Shown: positions 34,757 through 42,829 of the stretch, in pieces
Layout of the letters: each line of letters opens with the position of its first letter
Numbering within the stretch: position 1 is the first letter of the stretch
Assembly (NCBI RefSeq): GCF_020614375.1
Contig: NZ_CP085327.1
Location: 992,001 to 1,056,000, forward strand
Source: Haladaptatus salinisoli
Lineage (GTDB): Archaea > Halobacteriota > Halobacteria > Halobacteriales > Haladaptataceae
Length of the DNA: 64,000 nucleotides
Direction of reading: 5' to 3'
Position numbers and translations under genes: made by a program
Notes under the pieces: model-generated
What the model was told of the DNA's origin: nothing
Seen by the model: only the letters and a program-made list of their open reading frames with translations
Database searches by the model: none

Positions 34757-36082
34757 TCAGTCGTCGGTCGTCGGGGTGCTCGCCACGCCGCCGGCATCTG
34801 CCGGGGCGTCGACCCACACGCCGGTGGTGAAGTCGATAGCGTCGTTCCACTTCGCCACGAGCGTCGTCACCGCGAGGTCGCCCGTGACGTTGTTCATGGT
34901 GCGTAGCCGGTCGAGCAGGGGGTCGACGCCGGCGACCATGGCGATGGCCGAGAGCGGCAGACCGATCTGCGTGAACACGACGGACATCATGATGAGGCTC
35001 GCGCCGGGCACGCCCGCCGTCCCGACGCTGGCGAGCAGGGCCGTGAGGAGGACGCTCAACTGCTCGGCGAGCGTGAGCGACTTACCGACCACGTTGGCGG
35101 TGAAGATGGCGGCGATGCCGAGGTACATCGCGGTTCCGTCCATGTTGATCGTCGCGCCGAGCGGGAGCGAGAAGCTGTAGACCCCCTCGTCGACGCCGAG
35201 GTTCTCGTCCGCGTTCGACATCGTAACCGGGAGCGTCCCGCTGGACGAACGGATGCTCAGCGCGGTCATCATGGCGTCCTTCCCGCCGCGCAGGAAGTCG
35301 ACGGGCGATTTCCTCACCAGTCCGACCATGATGATGAGCAGGTAGACGACGGAGATGTGGATGCCGATGGCGATGGCTAGCGACGCACAGAGCTTCAAGA
35401 GCGAGACGATGGCCCCGATGCCGGTCTGGCCGAACAGGGCGGCCATCAGGGCGAACACGCCGATGACGCCGTACTCCATCACGCCCCAGACGACCTTGAA
35501 CATCACTTCCGCGCCCACCTCGACGGCGTCGAAGATGGCCGAGACGCCGTCGGCGAGTTTCGATCCCGGTTCGGCCTCGTCCTGTACGACGGTCAGTCCG
35601 ATACCGAAGACGAGCGAGAAGAAGATGACGCCGAGCATCTTCCCCTCCGCCATCGCGTGGACGGGATTCTCGGGGACGATTCCGAGGAGAACGTCGCCGA
35701 GCGGCGGGGCTTTTTCAGCGTTGACGTTCGCGTTCTTCGCCAGTTCGATGCCGACGCCGGGGTCGATGAGGTTGCTGATTCCGAGTCCGATGGCGATAGC
35801 GACCATCGTCGTGAGGAGGTACAACGCGACGACCTCGGCGCCGATCTTCCCCAGGTTCTTCGGCGAGAGGTTCCGGGCGGCCATGATGAGGGTGAAGACG
35901 ACGATCGGAACGATGACCATCTTGAGGAGCCTGACGAACAGGTCGCCGAGCGGTTGGAGGGACGTTGCCGGTTTTCCGACGACGATTCCGACGAGAGAGC
36001 CGAGGACGAACGCGACTGCAATGCGATAGATGATCGGCACCGACCGATATCGCCGCCACAGTCGCTGTGCGCTATACGACAT
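34757..36082 (-). CDS. Dicarboxylate/amino acid:cation symporter (DAACS family, GltP/DctA-like)
   Basis: A 441-residue transporter with eight membrane segments and re-entrant loops. The first segments read IAVAFVLGSLVGIVVGKPATSLQPLGDLFVRLLKMVIVPIVVFTLI. The serine-rich loop ALSIRSSSGTLPVTMSNADENLGVD and the NMDGTAMYLGIAAIFTANV helix are hallmarks. It imports glutamate, aspartate or C4-dicarboxylates with sodium or protons. The aminotransferase gene begins 22 bases after its stop. Confidence 0.93.
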   Translation of the reverse strand: MSYSAQRLWRRYRSVPIIYRIAVAFVLGSLVGIVVGKPATSLQPLGDLFVRLLKMVIVPIVVFTLIMAARNLSPKNLGKIGAEVVALYLLTTMVAIAIGLGISNLIDPGVGIELAKNANVNAEKAPPLGDVLLGIVPENPVHAMAEGKMLGVIFFSLVFGIGLTVVQDEAEPGSKLADGVSAIFDAVEVGAEVMFKVVWGVMEYGVIGVFALMAALFGQTGIGAIVSLLKLCASLAIAIGIHISVVYLLIIMVGLVRKSPVDFLRGGKDAMMTALSIRSSSGTLPVTMSNADENLGVDEGVYSFSLPLGATINMDGTAMYLGIAAIFTANVVGKSLTLAEQLSVLLTALLASVGTAGVPGASLIMMSVVFTQIGLPLSAIAMVAGVDPLLDRLRTMNNVTGDLAVTTLVAKWNDAIDFTTGVWVDAPADAGGVASTPTTDD

Positions 36083-36400
36083 ACACTAACACTGTGTTTA
36101 AAAACTATTCAAAAACTGTTTCGGTTTTTCGTGAGAAGAACCCATATTCTACAGTATTTTTGCTTCCGTTTCCAATTTTATGTATTTACGTTGTGTCGTA
36201 TTTTACGGGGGCGGGCGGCCGATTTCGTCCCGTCCGTCCAGTCACGAAGGACGATTCGAGTCGTCGACGGTCGTCGGCCCCGTCGGTCGTCGGTCTCCTC
36301 GCACCGGCCGTCGTCCTCGTCCGCATATAAATGGCGAATCGGATTTCGCCGGCGTCGTCTCGGGCGCGCACCCGGCGAGCCCGCCAGCCGACGAAAACGG
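36083..36400. other. Intergenic region, A/T-rich in its first half
   Basis: About 318 bases without a supported gene, bounded by the symporter start and the ilvD end. The part from 36085 to about 36210 is far richer in A/T than the rest of the window and contains several T and A runs (such as TTTAAAAAC and CAATTTTATG). It holds the symporter promoter on the minus strand. No repeat or attachment site was recognised. Confidence 0.5.
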
Positions 36401-38110
36401 TCACTCCCGCTTCGCGCCGGGATTCGTCACCGCGCCGTTCGCGGCCGACCCGAACGCGGACCCGTACTTGGCGAGCACGCCCGCGGAGTACTGCGGTTCG
36501 TCGGGTTCCCAGTCGTCCAAGCGCGAGGCGAGTTCCTCGTCCGGGAGCGCGACCGAGAGTTCCCGGTTCTCGATGTCCACCGTCACCTCGTCGCCGTCCT
36601 CCAGCGTCGCGATGGGGCCGCCGTCGCGCGCCTCGGGCGCGACGTGTCCGACCATCGGCCCGCGGGTCGCGCCCGAGAAGCGCCCGTCGGTGACGAGCGC
36701 CACGTCGTCCTCGTGGCCCTGTCCGACCACCGCCGCGGTGACGCCGAGCATCTCGCGCATGCCGGGGCCGCCGCGGGGACCCTCGTTACGGATGACGAGC
36801 ACGTCCCCCGATTCGATGTCGCCTTCCTGCACGTACTTCATCGCGTCCTCCTCGTTCTCGAAGACGCGCGCCGGGCCGGAGTGGTGGAATTTGTCGTCCT
36901 TCGTGACCTTCAACACCGCCCCGTCCGGGGCGAGGTTCCCCGTCAGAATCTTTATCGCGCCCTCGTCGCTGAAGGGGTCGTCCACGGGCCGGATGAAATC
37001 GGCGTCCGCCTCGCCGGTGACGCCGAGTTCGTCGAGTTCGTCCGCGAGCGTGCGGCCCGTCACCGTCATCGCGTCGCCGTGGACGAGTCCGGCGTCGAGC
37101 AGGCGGCGGAGGACGACCGGCACGCCGCCCTCGTCGTGGAGGTCCTTCATCACCCTCGTCCCGCCGGGTTGGAGGTTGGCTATCTTGGGCGTCCGGCGCG
37201 AAATCTCGTCGAAGTCCTCGATGGCGAGGTCGACGTCGGCCTCCGCCGCGAGCGCGAGCAGGTGGAGGACGGCGTTGGTCGACCCGCCCATCGCCACCTG
37301 CACCGCGATGGCGTTCTCGAACGACTCCCGGGAGAGGATGTCGGAGGGTTTGCGGTCGTTCTCGATCGCGTCGAGGACGAGTTCGCCCGCCCGCTCCGCG
37401 ACTTCGTACCGCTCCTCGGACTCGGCGGGTGGACTCGCGGAACCGAGGGGCGCGAGGCCGAGGGCTTCGCTGATGGAGGCCATCGTGTTCGCGGTGAACA
37501 TCCCGCCGCAGGACCCCGCGCCGGGGCAGGCGTGGCGTTCGAGTTCGTCCAACTCCTCCTCGGTCATGTCGCCGTGGGCCACCGCACCGACGCCCTCGAA
37601 GACGTTCTGCACCGTTACCTCCCGTCCGTCGTGCTCGCCCGGCAGAATCGACCCTCCGTACAGGAAGACGGTCGGCAGGTCGGTGCGGATGGCCGCCATC
37701 ATCATCCCCGGGAGGTTCTTGTCGCACCCCGCGACCGTGACGAGGGCGTCCACGCGCTCGCCGAACGCGACGAGTTCGACGCTGTCGGCGATGACCTCGC
37801 GGGAGATGAGGCTGGCTTTCATCCCCTCGGTACCCATCGAGATGGCGTCCGAGATGGTGATGGTGCCGAACTCGACGGGCATCCCGCCCGCGGCGTCGAC
37901 CCCCTCGACGGCCGATTCGGCCACGTCGTCGAGGTGGACGTTACAGGGCGTGACGTCGGCGGCGGGGTTGGCGACCCCGACCATCGGGGAGGAGAGGTCG
38001 TCGTCGTCGAACCCCATCGCCCGGAACATCGCCCGGTGCGGGGCGCGTTCCGGCCCCTCGGTGACTTCGCGGCTTCGCAACCCTTCGGCTTTCTCGCCAG
38101 TGTCGCTCAT
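36401..38110 (-). CDS. ilvD: Dihydroxy-acid dehydratase
   Basis: A 569-residue Fe-S dehydratase that converts dihydroxyisovalerate and its homologue to the 2-oxoacids of Val/Leu and Ile. Cluster-binding cysteines appear in [13 protein letters not shown] (about residue 56), [15 protein letters not shown] and [28 protein letters not shown] near the C-terminus is the substrate motif. ATG 38110 follows a TATA box at leaderless distance. It completes the pathway of the ilvBNC-leuCDB operon but is 5.5 kb away, on the opposite strand. Confidence 0.95.
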   Translation of the reverse strand: MSDTGEKAEGLRSREVTEGPERAPHRAMFRAMGFDDDDLSSPMVGVANPAADVTPCNVHLDDVAESAVEGVDAAGGMPVEFGTITISDAISMGTEGMKASLISREVIADSVELVAFGERVDALVTVAGCDKNLPGMMMAAIRTDLPTVFLYGGSILPGEHDGREVTVQNVFEGVGAVAHGDMTEEELDELERHACPGAGSCGGMFTANTMASISEALGLAPLGSASPPAESEERYEVAERAGELVLDAIENDRKPSDILSRESFENAIAVQVAMGGSTNAVLHLLALAAEADVDLAIEDFDEISRRTPKIANLQPGGTRVMKDLHDEGGVPVVLRRLLDAGLVHGDAMTVTGRTLADELDELGVTGEADADFIRPVDDPFSDEGAIKILTGNLAPDGAVLKVTKDDKFHHSGPARVFENEEDAMKYVQEGDIESGDVLVIRNEGPRGGPGMREMLGVTAAVVGQGHEDDVALVTDGRFSGATRGPMVGHVAPEARDGGPIATLEDGDEVTVDIENRELSVALPDEELASRLDDWEPDEPQYSAGVLAKYGSAFGSAANGAVTNPGAKRE

Positions 38111-38136
38111 GACTCTGGGTAAGGGTGACGCGGGGG

Positions 38137-38142
38137 TTAAAG
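38137..38142 (-). promoter_or_regulatory. TATA box of ilvD
   Basis: On the minus strand CTTTAA is centred about 29 bases before the ilvD ATG at 38110, consistent with a leaderless transcript. Confidence 0.55.
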
Positions 38143-38249
38143 GCTCCCGAAGCGACAGACCTTGCTGTCGAATCGGTCGGGACGGGGTCAGGACGGAGTC
38201 GGTTCGCTCGCACGGAAAGCATTTCACACCTGACGAGTGAGAGTCGTCC

Positions 38250-38626
38250 ATGTCCTCCAACCCGACGCGCCGAATCCTGCTCGCGGGCGTCGGCGCGCTC
38301 GTCGGAAGTTCCTCCGGTTGTCTCGGTCGGGCGTTCTCGTCCGAACCGGTTCCGGCGGACGAGTACGAACGGACGGTCTCCCTGAGGGAAGTCGATTCCG
38401 TGCCGGATTCCTACGGTGCCGAGTTCGAAATCGAGGTCGCGCACGCCGAAATCACCGCCGAGCGCTCGGCGGTTCTGCGAACCCGAGTCACGAGCGCGAG
38501 CGACGAAAAACCCCGACTCGCGGAGGCTGTTTTCCGGTCGGCGAATACCGGTTCGAGAGCCGATTCGAACCGTCGTGGATGGACGAGGGGTTCGGTTGGG
38601 GATTTTCGCTCGACGTGACCGACTGA
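38250..38626 (+). pseudogene. Small lipoprotein gene with a frameshift
   Basis: From ATG 38250 the frame encodes a signal ([21 protein letters not shown], with a lipobox-like cysteine) and a domain to about residue 93 (FEIEVAHAEITAERSAVLRTR). It then runs into a basic, non-protein-like tail. The neighbouring frame continues sensibly from the same point (VGEYRFESRFEPSWMDEGFGWGFSLDVTD) to a TGA at 38624-38626. The switch lies at the four-T run 38530-38533; one extra T would restore a single frame. Either a real frameshift or a homopolymer sequencing error. Function unknown. Confidence 0.6.
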
Positions 38627-38638
38627 GGAACGTCTTCC

Positions 38639-38911
38639 TCAGTCCAGTTCCGACAGAATCTCGGTCGTCAACTCGCGCGCCCGCTCGACGTGCTCGTCCG
38701 CCTCCGAATCGCCGGTTCCATCGACGTGCGAGAGCAGTTCGTCGGCCTGCGAGACGCGCTTTTCCACGACCCGTTCGGATGCTCCCCTCGCGTCCGCGAT
38801 AACCGCTTGGGCTTCGCCGAGGTACTGGCTCTCCCTCGTGGCCACCGGCAAGGAAGCGGTCGCTTCGAGGTGGGCGTGCAGGTCGGCGACGAGTTCGTGT
38901 ACGTCTGTGAT
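38639..38911 (-). CDS. Small helical hypothetical protein, start codon unclear (ATC where ATG is expected)
   Basis: Coding character runs from the stop at 38639 back to about 38911: TDVHELVADLHAHLEAT, then SQYLGEAQAVIADARGASER and EHVERARELTTEILSELD, all acidic amphipathic helices. The open frame has no ATG or GTG at the natural N-terminus. The codon before Thr-Asp-Val-His is ATC (38911-38909); with ATG the protein would start MTDVHELV. TTG at 38851 and GTG at 38845 are internal alternatives that would remove 20 or more conserved-looking residues. It follows the sulfurtransferase gene by 37 bases. Function unknown. Confidence 0.6.
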   Translation of the reverse strand: MTDVHELVADLHAHLEATASLPVATRESQYLGEAQAVIADARGASERVVEKRVSQADELLSHVDGTGDSEADEHVERARELTTEILSELD

Positions 38912-38948
38912 GGTCGCCCGTTCGCGCCGGCGGGAAAAGTGAGTGTCG

Positions 38949-39830
38949 CTACTCGCCTCGTTCGATGGGTGCGCGCACGGCGTTCCCCCACTCGGTCCAC
39001 GAGCCGTCGTAGTTGCGCACGTCCTCGAAGCCGAGCAGTTCGTGGAGCGCGAACCACTCGATGGAGGAGCGTTCGCCGACCCGGCAGTAGGTGATGACCG
39101 ACTCGTCGCCGTCCACGTCGTACTCGGCGTAGAGGTCGCGCAGTTCGTCGGCCGACTTGAACCGGCCGTCGTCGGCGAGCACCTTCGCGACCGGCACGTT
39201 GCTCGCGCCGGGGATGTGGCCGCCGCGCTGTGCGGTCTCTTTCAGCCCTTCGGGCGCGATGATTTCCCCTTTGAACTCCTCGGGCGACCGAACGTCCACC
39301 AGCGGGAGCCCCGACTCCATCGCCTTATCCACGTCGTCCTTGTACGCTCGAATCCCCTCGAACGGCCCCTTGGCGCGGTACTCCACCGAGGGGTGGTCGG
39401 GCACGTCGTCGGTCAGGGGGTAGTCGTTCTCGACCCAGTAGTCCTTCCCGCCGTTCAGCACGCGGGCGTCCTCGTGGCCGTAGTATTTGAACTCCCAGTA
39501 GGCGAACAGCGCGAACCAGTTCGGAATCCAGCCGTCCCCGTAGAAGACGACGGTCGAATCCTCGCCGATGCCGTGGTCGCCGACGACCCGCTCGAAGTCC
39601 TCCTTCTTGAGGATGTCGCGCTCCGTCTCGTCCGAGAGGTCTTCGTCCCACTGCAGGCCGATGGCCCCCGGAACGTGCCCTTGGTCGTAGCGCGACGGGA
39701 AATCCTCGTCGGGCGATTCGGGACTGTTCACCTCCACGAGACGGTACTCCGGGTCGTCGCTCTCGAACTCCTCGATGTGCTCTTCCACCCAGTCCGCCGA
39801 AACCAGAACGTCGTTTTCGTACTCGGGCAT
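38949..39830 (-). CDS. Thiosulfate/3-mercaptopyruvate sulfurtransferase (two rhodanese domains)
   Basis: A 293-residue protein with two rhodanese domains. The N-terminal domain (NDVLVSADWVEEHIEEFE to GGKDYWVENDYPLTD) has no catalytic cysteine. The C-terminal domain carries the active-site loop CRVGERSS (about residue 247), where the cysteine takes the sulfur as a persulfide. ATG at 39830 fits the family start; 27 bases of open frame upstream are ignored. Cytoplasmic, in cyanide detoxification or sulfur transfer (family knowledge). Confidence 0.92.
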   Translation of the reverse strand: MPEYENDVLVSADWVEEHIEEFESDDPEYRLVEVNSPESPDEDFPSRYDQGHVPGAIGLQWDEDLSDETERDILKKEDFERVVGDHGIGEDSTVVFYGDGWIPNWFALFAYWEFKYYGHEDARVLNGGKDYWVENDYPLTDDVPDHPSVEYRAKGPFEGIRAYKDDVDKAMESGLPLVDVRSPEEFKGEIIAPEGLKETAQRGGHIPGASNVPVAKVLADDGRFKSADELRDLYAEYDVDGDESVITYCRVGERSSIEWFALHELLGFEDVRNYDGSWTEWGNAVRAPIERGE

Positions 39831-39913
39831 CGGAGCGTGGACGACGCCGAGGAGCAAAACGTTCCCGGCCGCGAGCCGGCAACTCTAATCGCGTGGCTCG
39901 CGTGGGTCGTCGC

Positions 39914-40198
39914 ATGGCTCTCGACACGATTCGCGAATCCGTTGCGACGCTCCACGAATCGCGGGAGGCGATTCGAGACGGTCGAATCGCCGTCGCCGAG
40001 GCCGAGCGGGAACTCCGGTTTCGATACGCGGAGCTCCGGCGGCGAGTCGACGGCGGCAGGCGGGCCGTCGAACTGCTCCGGACCGACGGCCCGGACGCCG
40101 ACTTAGAGCGCCTCCTGCTGGCGCTCGACGGTCGTCCAGACCGGCCCGGTCGCATCTATCGAGCCGACCGCCCCGACCGAGTCAGTCCGCCGCGCTGA
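39914..40198 (+). CDS. Small helical hypothetical protein
   Basis: A 94-residue protein rich in Arg, Asp and Glu; residues 1-60 form one long amphipathic, coiled-coil-like helix (EAIRDGRIAVAEAERELRFRYAELRRRVDGG). ATG at 39914; a GTG at 39893 would lengthen it by seven residues. It overlaps the end of the convergent FAD-oxidase gene by 17 bases. No family recognised. The composition is that of a real haloarchaeal protein, but it is short. Confidence 0.5.
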   Translation: MALDTIRESVATLHESREAIRDGRIAVAEAERELRFRYAELRRRVDGGRRAVELLRTDGPDADLERLLLALDGRPDRPGRIYRADRPDRVSPPR

Positions 40199-41576
40199 CG
40201 GGGGACGATCGCCCGAACACGCCGTCGGGGTCGTACAGCCGCTTCACCATCGTCAACCGCTCCTCGTTCGCGGCGAACGAGGAGCGGATCGCTTCATCCT
40301 CCTCGAGCATCGAGAAGTTGACGTAGGTCGCGCCCGTCGAGTACCGTTCCGTGGCGTCCCAGAACTCCTGTACCCACTCGACGTTCGCCTCGTCGTCCGC
40401 CGGGTCCTCCCACGTCCCGTCGATGCTGAGCAGCACCGACGCGTCCCGGTCGCCGAAGGCGGTTTCGTCGGCCCCGACGCGGGCTATCGCCCCGCCGAGC
40501 GACCGAATCGGGACGACCGACCGCGGCGACGGTCGGTCGCGGCAGAAGTCGAGTATCGTCCCGATCTCCTCGTCGCCGAAGTCGCCGAGGTAGTGCGATT
40601 TCCAGTAGTAGCGGTCGCCGTCCGGGAACATCGGGTCGAGCATCGACTGCACCTGCAGGTAAGTCGTCGGACCGCTCAGGTCGAGCAGCGGCGTCCCGAA
40701 CTCGCGGAGCGGTCGCATCGCTTCGGCCCCCTCCTCGACCGACCCGACGTACATCCCGAGCACGCCGACGAAGGGCGTCCCGTGGAGTTCCTCGGGGAAC
40801 ATCGGGTGCTCCGGAACGCTCCAGACGGACACGTCCGCGGTTATCTCGTCGGGCGCGTCGGCCATGAACTCGTCCCACTTTCGGAACACCTCCTCCCCGT
40901 CGTCGAGGGGGTAGAGCGCGCCGATGAAGAACACCTCCGGGCCGAGCGGGTGGCACTCGTACTCGAAGGCGGTGACCACGCCGACCCCGCCGCCCCCGCC
41001 TCGGAGCGCCCAGAGCAGGTCCTCGTTTTCCTCCTCGCTCGCCCTGACGAACTCCCCCTCGCCGGTCACCACGTCCGCCGCGACGAGGGCGTCGCAGGTG
41101 AGCCCCCACTTGCGCCGCGTCCAGCCGTATCCTCCGCCGAGGGTGAGGCCGGCGATGCCCGTCTCGGAGACGACGCCGCCCGGAACGACGAGACCGAAGG
41201 CTTGCGTCTCCCAGTCCACGTCGCCCCACGTCGCGCCGCCTTGCGCCCTGACCCGGCGCTCCTCCGGATCGACGAGGACGCTCCGCATCCCCGAGAGGTC
41301 GATGACGACGCCCCCGTCGCACGTCGCGGTTCCGGCGACGTTGTGCCCGCCGCCGCGAACCGCGACCGGAACGTCGCGCTCGCGGGCGAAGTTCACGGCG
41401 GCTTTCACGTCGGCGACGCCGGAGCAGACGGCGATGACCGCCGGACGCGCGTCCCGCATCCCGTTCCATATCCGGCGCGCCCCCTCGTATCCGGAGTCGC
41501 CGGGTCGCAGCAGTTCCCCCCGAAATCCGTCTTCGAGGACCCGCACCTCGTCGGTTAGAAGGTCTTTCGTGCCCAT
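40182..41576 (-). CDS. FAD-linked oxidase (berberine-bridge/6-hydroxynicotine oxidase type)
   Basis: A 464-residue flavoenzyme. The PP-loop VAVRGGGHNVAGTATCDGGVVIDLS contains the histidine that attaches FAD covalently in this class. GGGYGWTRRKWGLTCDALVAADVVTGEGEFVRAS is the second FAD segment. The C-terminus YVNFSMLEEDEAIRSSFAANEERLTMVKRLYDPDGVF matches the BBE domain. It oxidises an alcohol or amine; the substrate is not recognisable. ATG 41576 is chosen since upstream reading lacks homology. Confidence 0.9.
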   Translation of the reverse strand: MGTKDLLTDEVRVLEDGFRGELLRPGDSGYEGARRIWNGMRDARPAVIAVCSGVADVKAAVNFARERDVPVAVRGGGHNVAGTATCDGGVVIDLSGMRSVLVDPEERRVRAQGGATWGDVDWETQAFGLVVPGGVVSETGIAGLTLGGGYGWTRRKWGLTCDALVAADVVTGEGEFVRASEEENEDLLWALRGGGGGVGVVTAFEYECHPLGPEVFFIGALYPLDDGEEVFRKWDEFMADAPDEITADVSVWSVPEHPMFPEELHGTPFVGVLGMYVGSVEEGAEAMRPLREFGTPLLDLSGPTTYLQVQSMLDPMFPDGDRYYWKSHYLGDFGDEEIGTILDFCRDRPSPRSVVPIRSLGGAIARVGADETAFGDRDASVLLSIDGTWEDPADDEANVEWVQEFWDATERYSTGATYVNFSMLEEDEAIRSSFAANEERLTMVKRLYDPDGVFGRSSPVSAAD

Positions 41577-41712
41577 CGTTCTTCCCCGGTTCTGTGTTAG
41601 CACGCCACGAGCAAAGCCGTATATCGCGTAGCGTCTGGCACGAGCGTCGAGGGAAATTACGGGGCGGTTCGTCGTCCGCGGTCGCCCGGTTCGGATTTCG
41701 CTCGGGCGACCG

Positions 41713-42150
41713 TTACCGCCGTCCCATCGCGTCCCGGTAGAGGGCGGCGGGGTCGGCCAGGTGATGCTCCGTACAGCGCCTCGCCAACTCGTCCTCGTCG
41801 CCCAGAACCGCCGCATCCTCGGGCGTCCACGTCTCGTGGACGTCCGCGAAGTAGTCGGCCTCGTCGGCTTCGTCGGGGTCGTCGGAGGCCGCGTAGAACT
41901 TGGTGTGGACGTGGATTTCGTCGGGGCGCTCGACGCGCTCGTCGTTCGAGTCGGGGTCGTCCGGGTAGACCACGTCGTTGTGGTAGGGGAGCGCGTCGTA
42001 CTGCCGACGGACGGTCAGTCGTCCCTCGGGGCCGTCGACGGTCGCTGTCGCCCGCATGGCGAACTCGTGTTCGCTGCTCTCGACGCGCTCCGCGTCGCTC
42101 TCGACCACGTCGATACCGCCGGACGGGTCGCCGTCGGTAGCCGGCACCAT
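41713..42150 (-). CDS. Conserved hypothetical protein
   Basis: A 145-residue acidic protein. Segments such as GRLTVRRQYDALPYHNDVVYPDDPDSNDE, DEIHVHTKFYAASDD and ADYFADVHETWTPEDAAVLGDEDEL look evolutionarily constrained. No signal peptide or membrane segment. ATG at 42150. The C-terminal helix (CTEHHLADPAALYRDAMG) is amphipathic. Family and function not recognised; no clear partner nearby. Confidence 0.65.
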   Translation of the reverse strand: MVPATDGDPSGGIDVVESDAERVESSEHEFAMRATATVDGPEGRLTVRRQYDALPYHNDVVYPDDPDSNDERVERPDEIHVHTKFYAASDDPDEADEADYFADVHETWTPEDAAVLGDEDELARRCTEHHLADPAALYRDAMGRR

Positions 42151-42236
42151 CGTCGTCCAAGAGGTTCGCCGGTCGCAAATGGGTGTCGGCCCGAGCGCCG
42201 CTCGGGGTCGACCAAGGCACGACCGGGTTCCCTCGT

Positions 42237-42695
42237 CTACGCCTCGACCGCTCGCGTTCGGGTCGCGCGCCGAACCGACCGCGCGTACCAGAGGCCGGCG
42301 AGCGGAACGAGCAGCGTCAGACCGACGAGGAGCCACCGGTGGTACGCGAACTCGTCGGCGGTCGAGAGCTCCATCGCGACGTGCGGCGACAGGGTGACCG
42401 CCCACCAGACGGTGATGAGAAACGCGTAGCCGCCGAGGACGACGATGACGGCCGCGAGTACCGTCCGGTCGACGCGTCCGGCGTAGCCGAGGACGAGCGC
42501 GAGGAGGACGAGAAGCGTGAGCACGCCCGCGAACCGCACCCCGGCGAGCGGCGCGCGGTAGTAGACGGCGACGCTCTCGGGGTTCGTCACGAGGTACGGT
42601 ATCGCGAGCGCGCCGAGAACCGCGAGGCAGACCGCGGCGCAGACGGCCGCTGCGTCTCGGTGTCGCATGCGCGCACTCACGGCGTCGGTTTCCAT
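42237..42695 (-). CDS. Hypothetical membrane protein with four spans
   Basis: A 152-residue protein with four membrane segments (about residues 15-35, 53-70, 79-100, 118-137) and short loops. The loop before the last segment contains STADEFAYHRW. ATG at 42695; a second ATG at 42668 is a possible start. No family recognised with confidence. The tandem neighbour downstream (to 41713) is about 90 bases away and not obviously linked. Confidence 0.68.
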   Translation of the reverse strand: METDAVSARMRHRDAAAVCAAVCLAVLGALAIPYLVTNPESVAVYYRAPLAGVRFAGVLTLLVLLALVLGYAGRVDRTVLAAVIVVLGGYAFLITVWWAVTLSPHVAMELSTADEFAYHRWLLVGLTLLVPLAGLWYARSVRRATRTRAVEA

Positions 42696-42829
42696 AAACG
42701 CGCGGGCGGCCGAGCGAGTGGACGCGGCGGGTCGGCGACGAACCGATCGAGGCCGACGAACGTGATTCCGAGATTACAGAAGCGTCGTTCGGGAAACACT
42801 TATTAGTTGATATATTTCACCTTGAGTCG

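Noticed and set aside
35657-38122. An 821-codon open frame on the plus strand across ilvD
   Set aside because: It is antisense to ilvD and part of the symporter, with an Arg/Asp/His-rich composition typical of GC-rich shadow frames and no domain.
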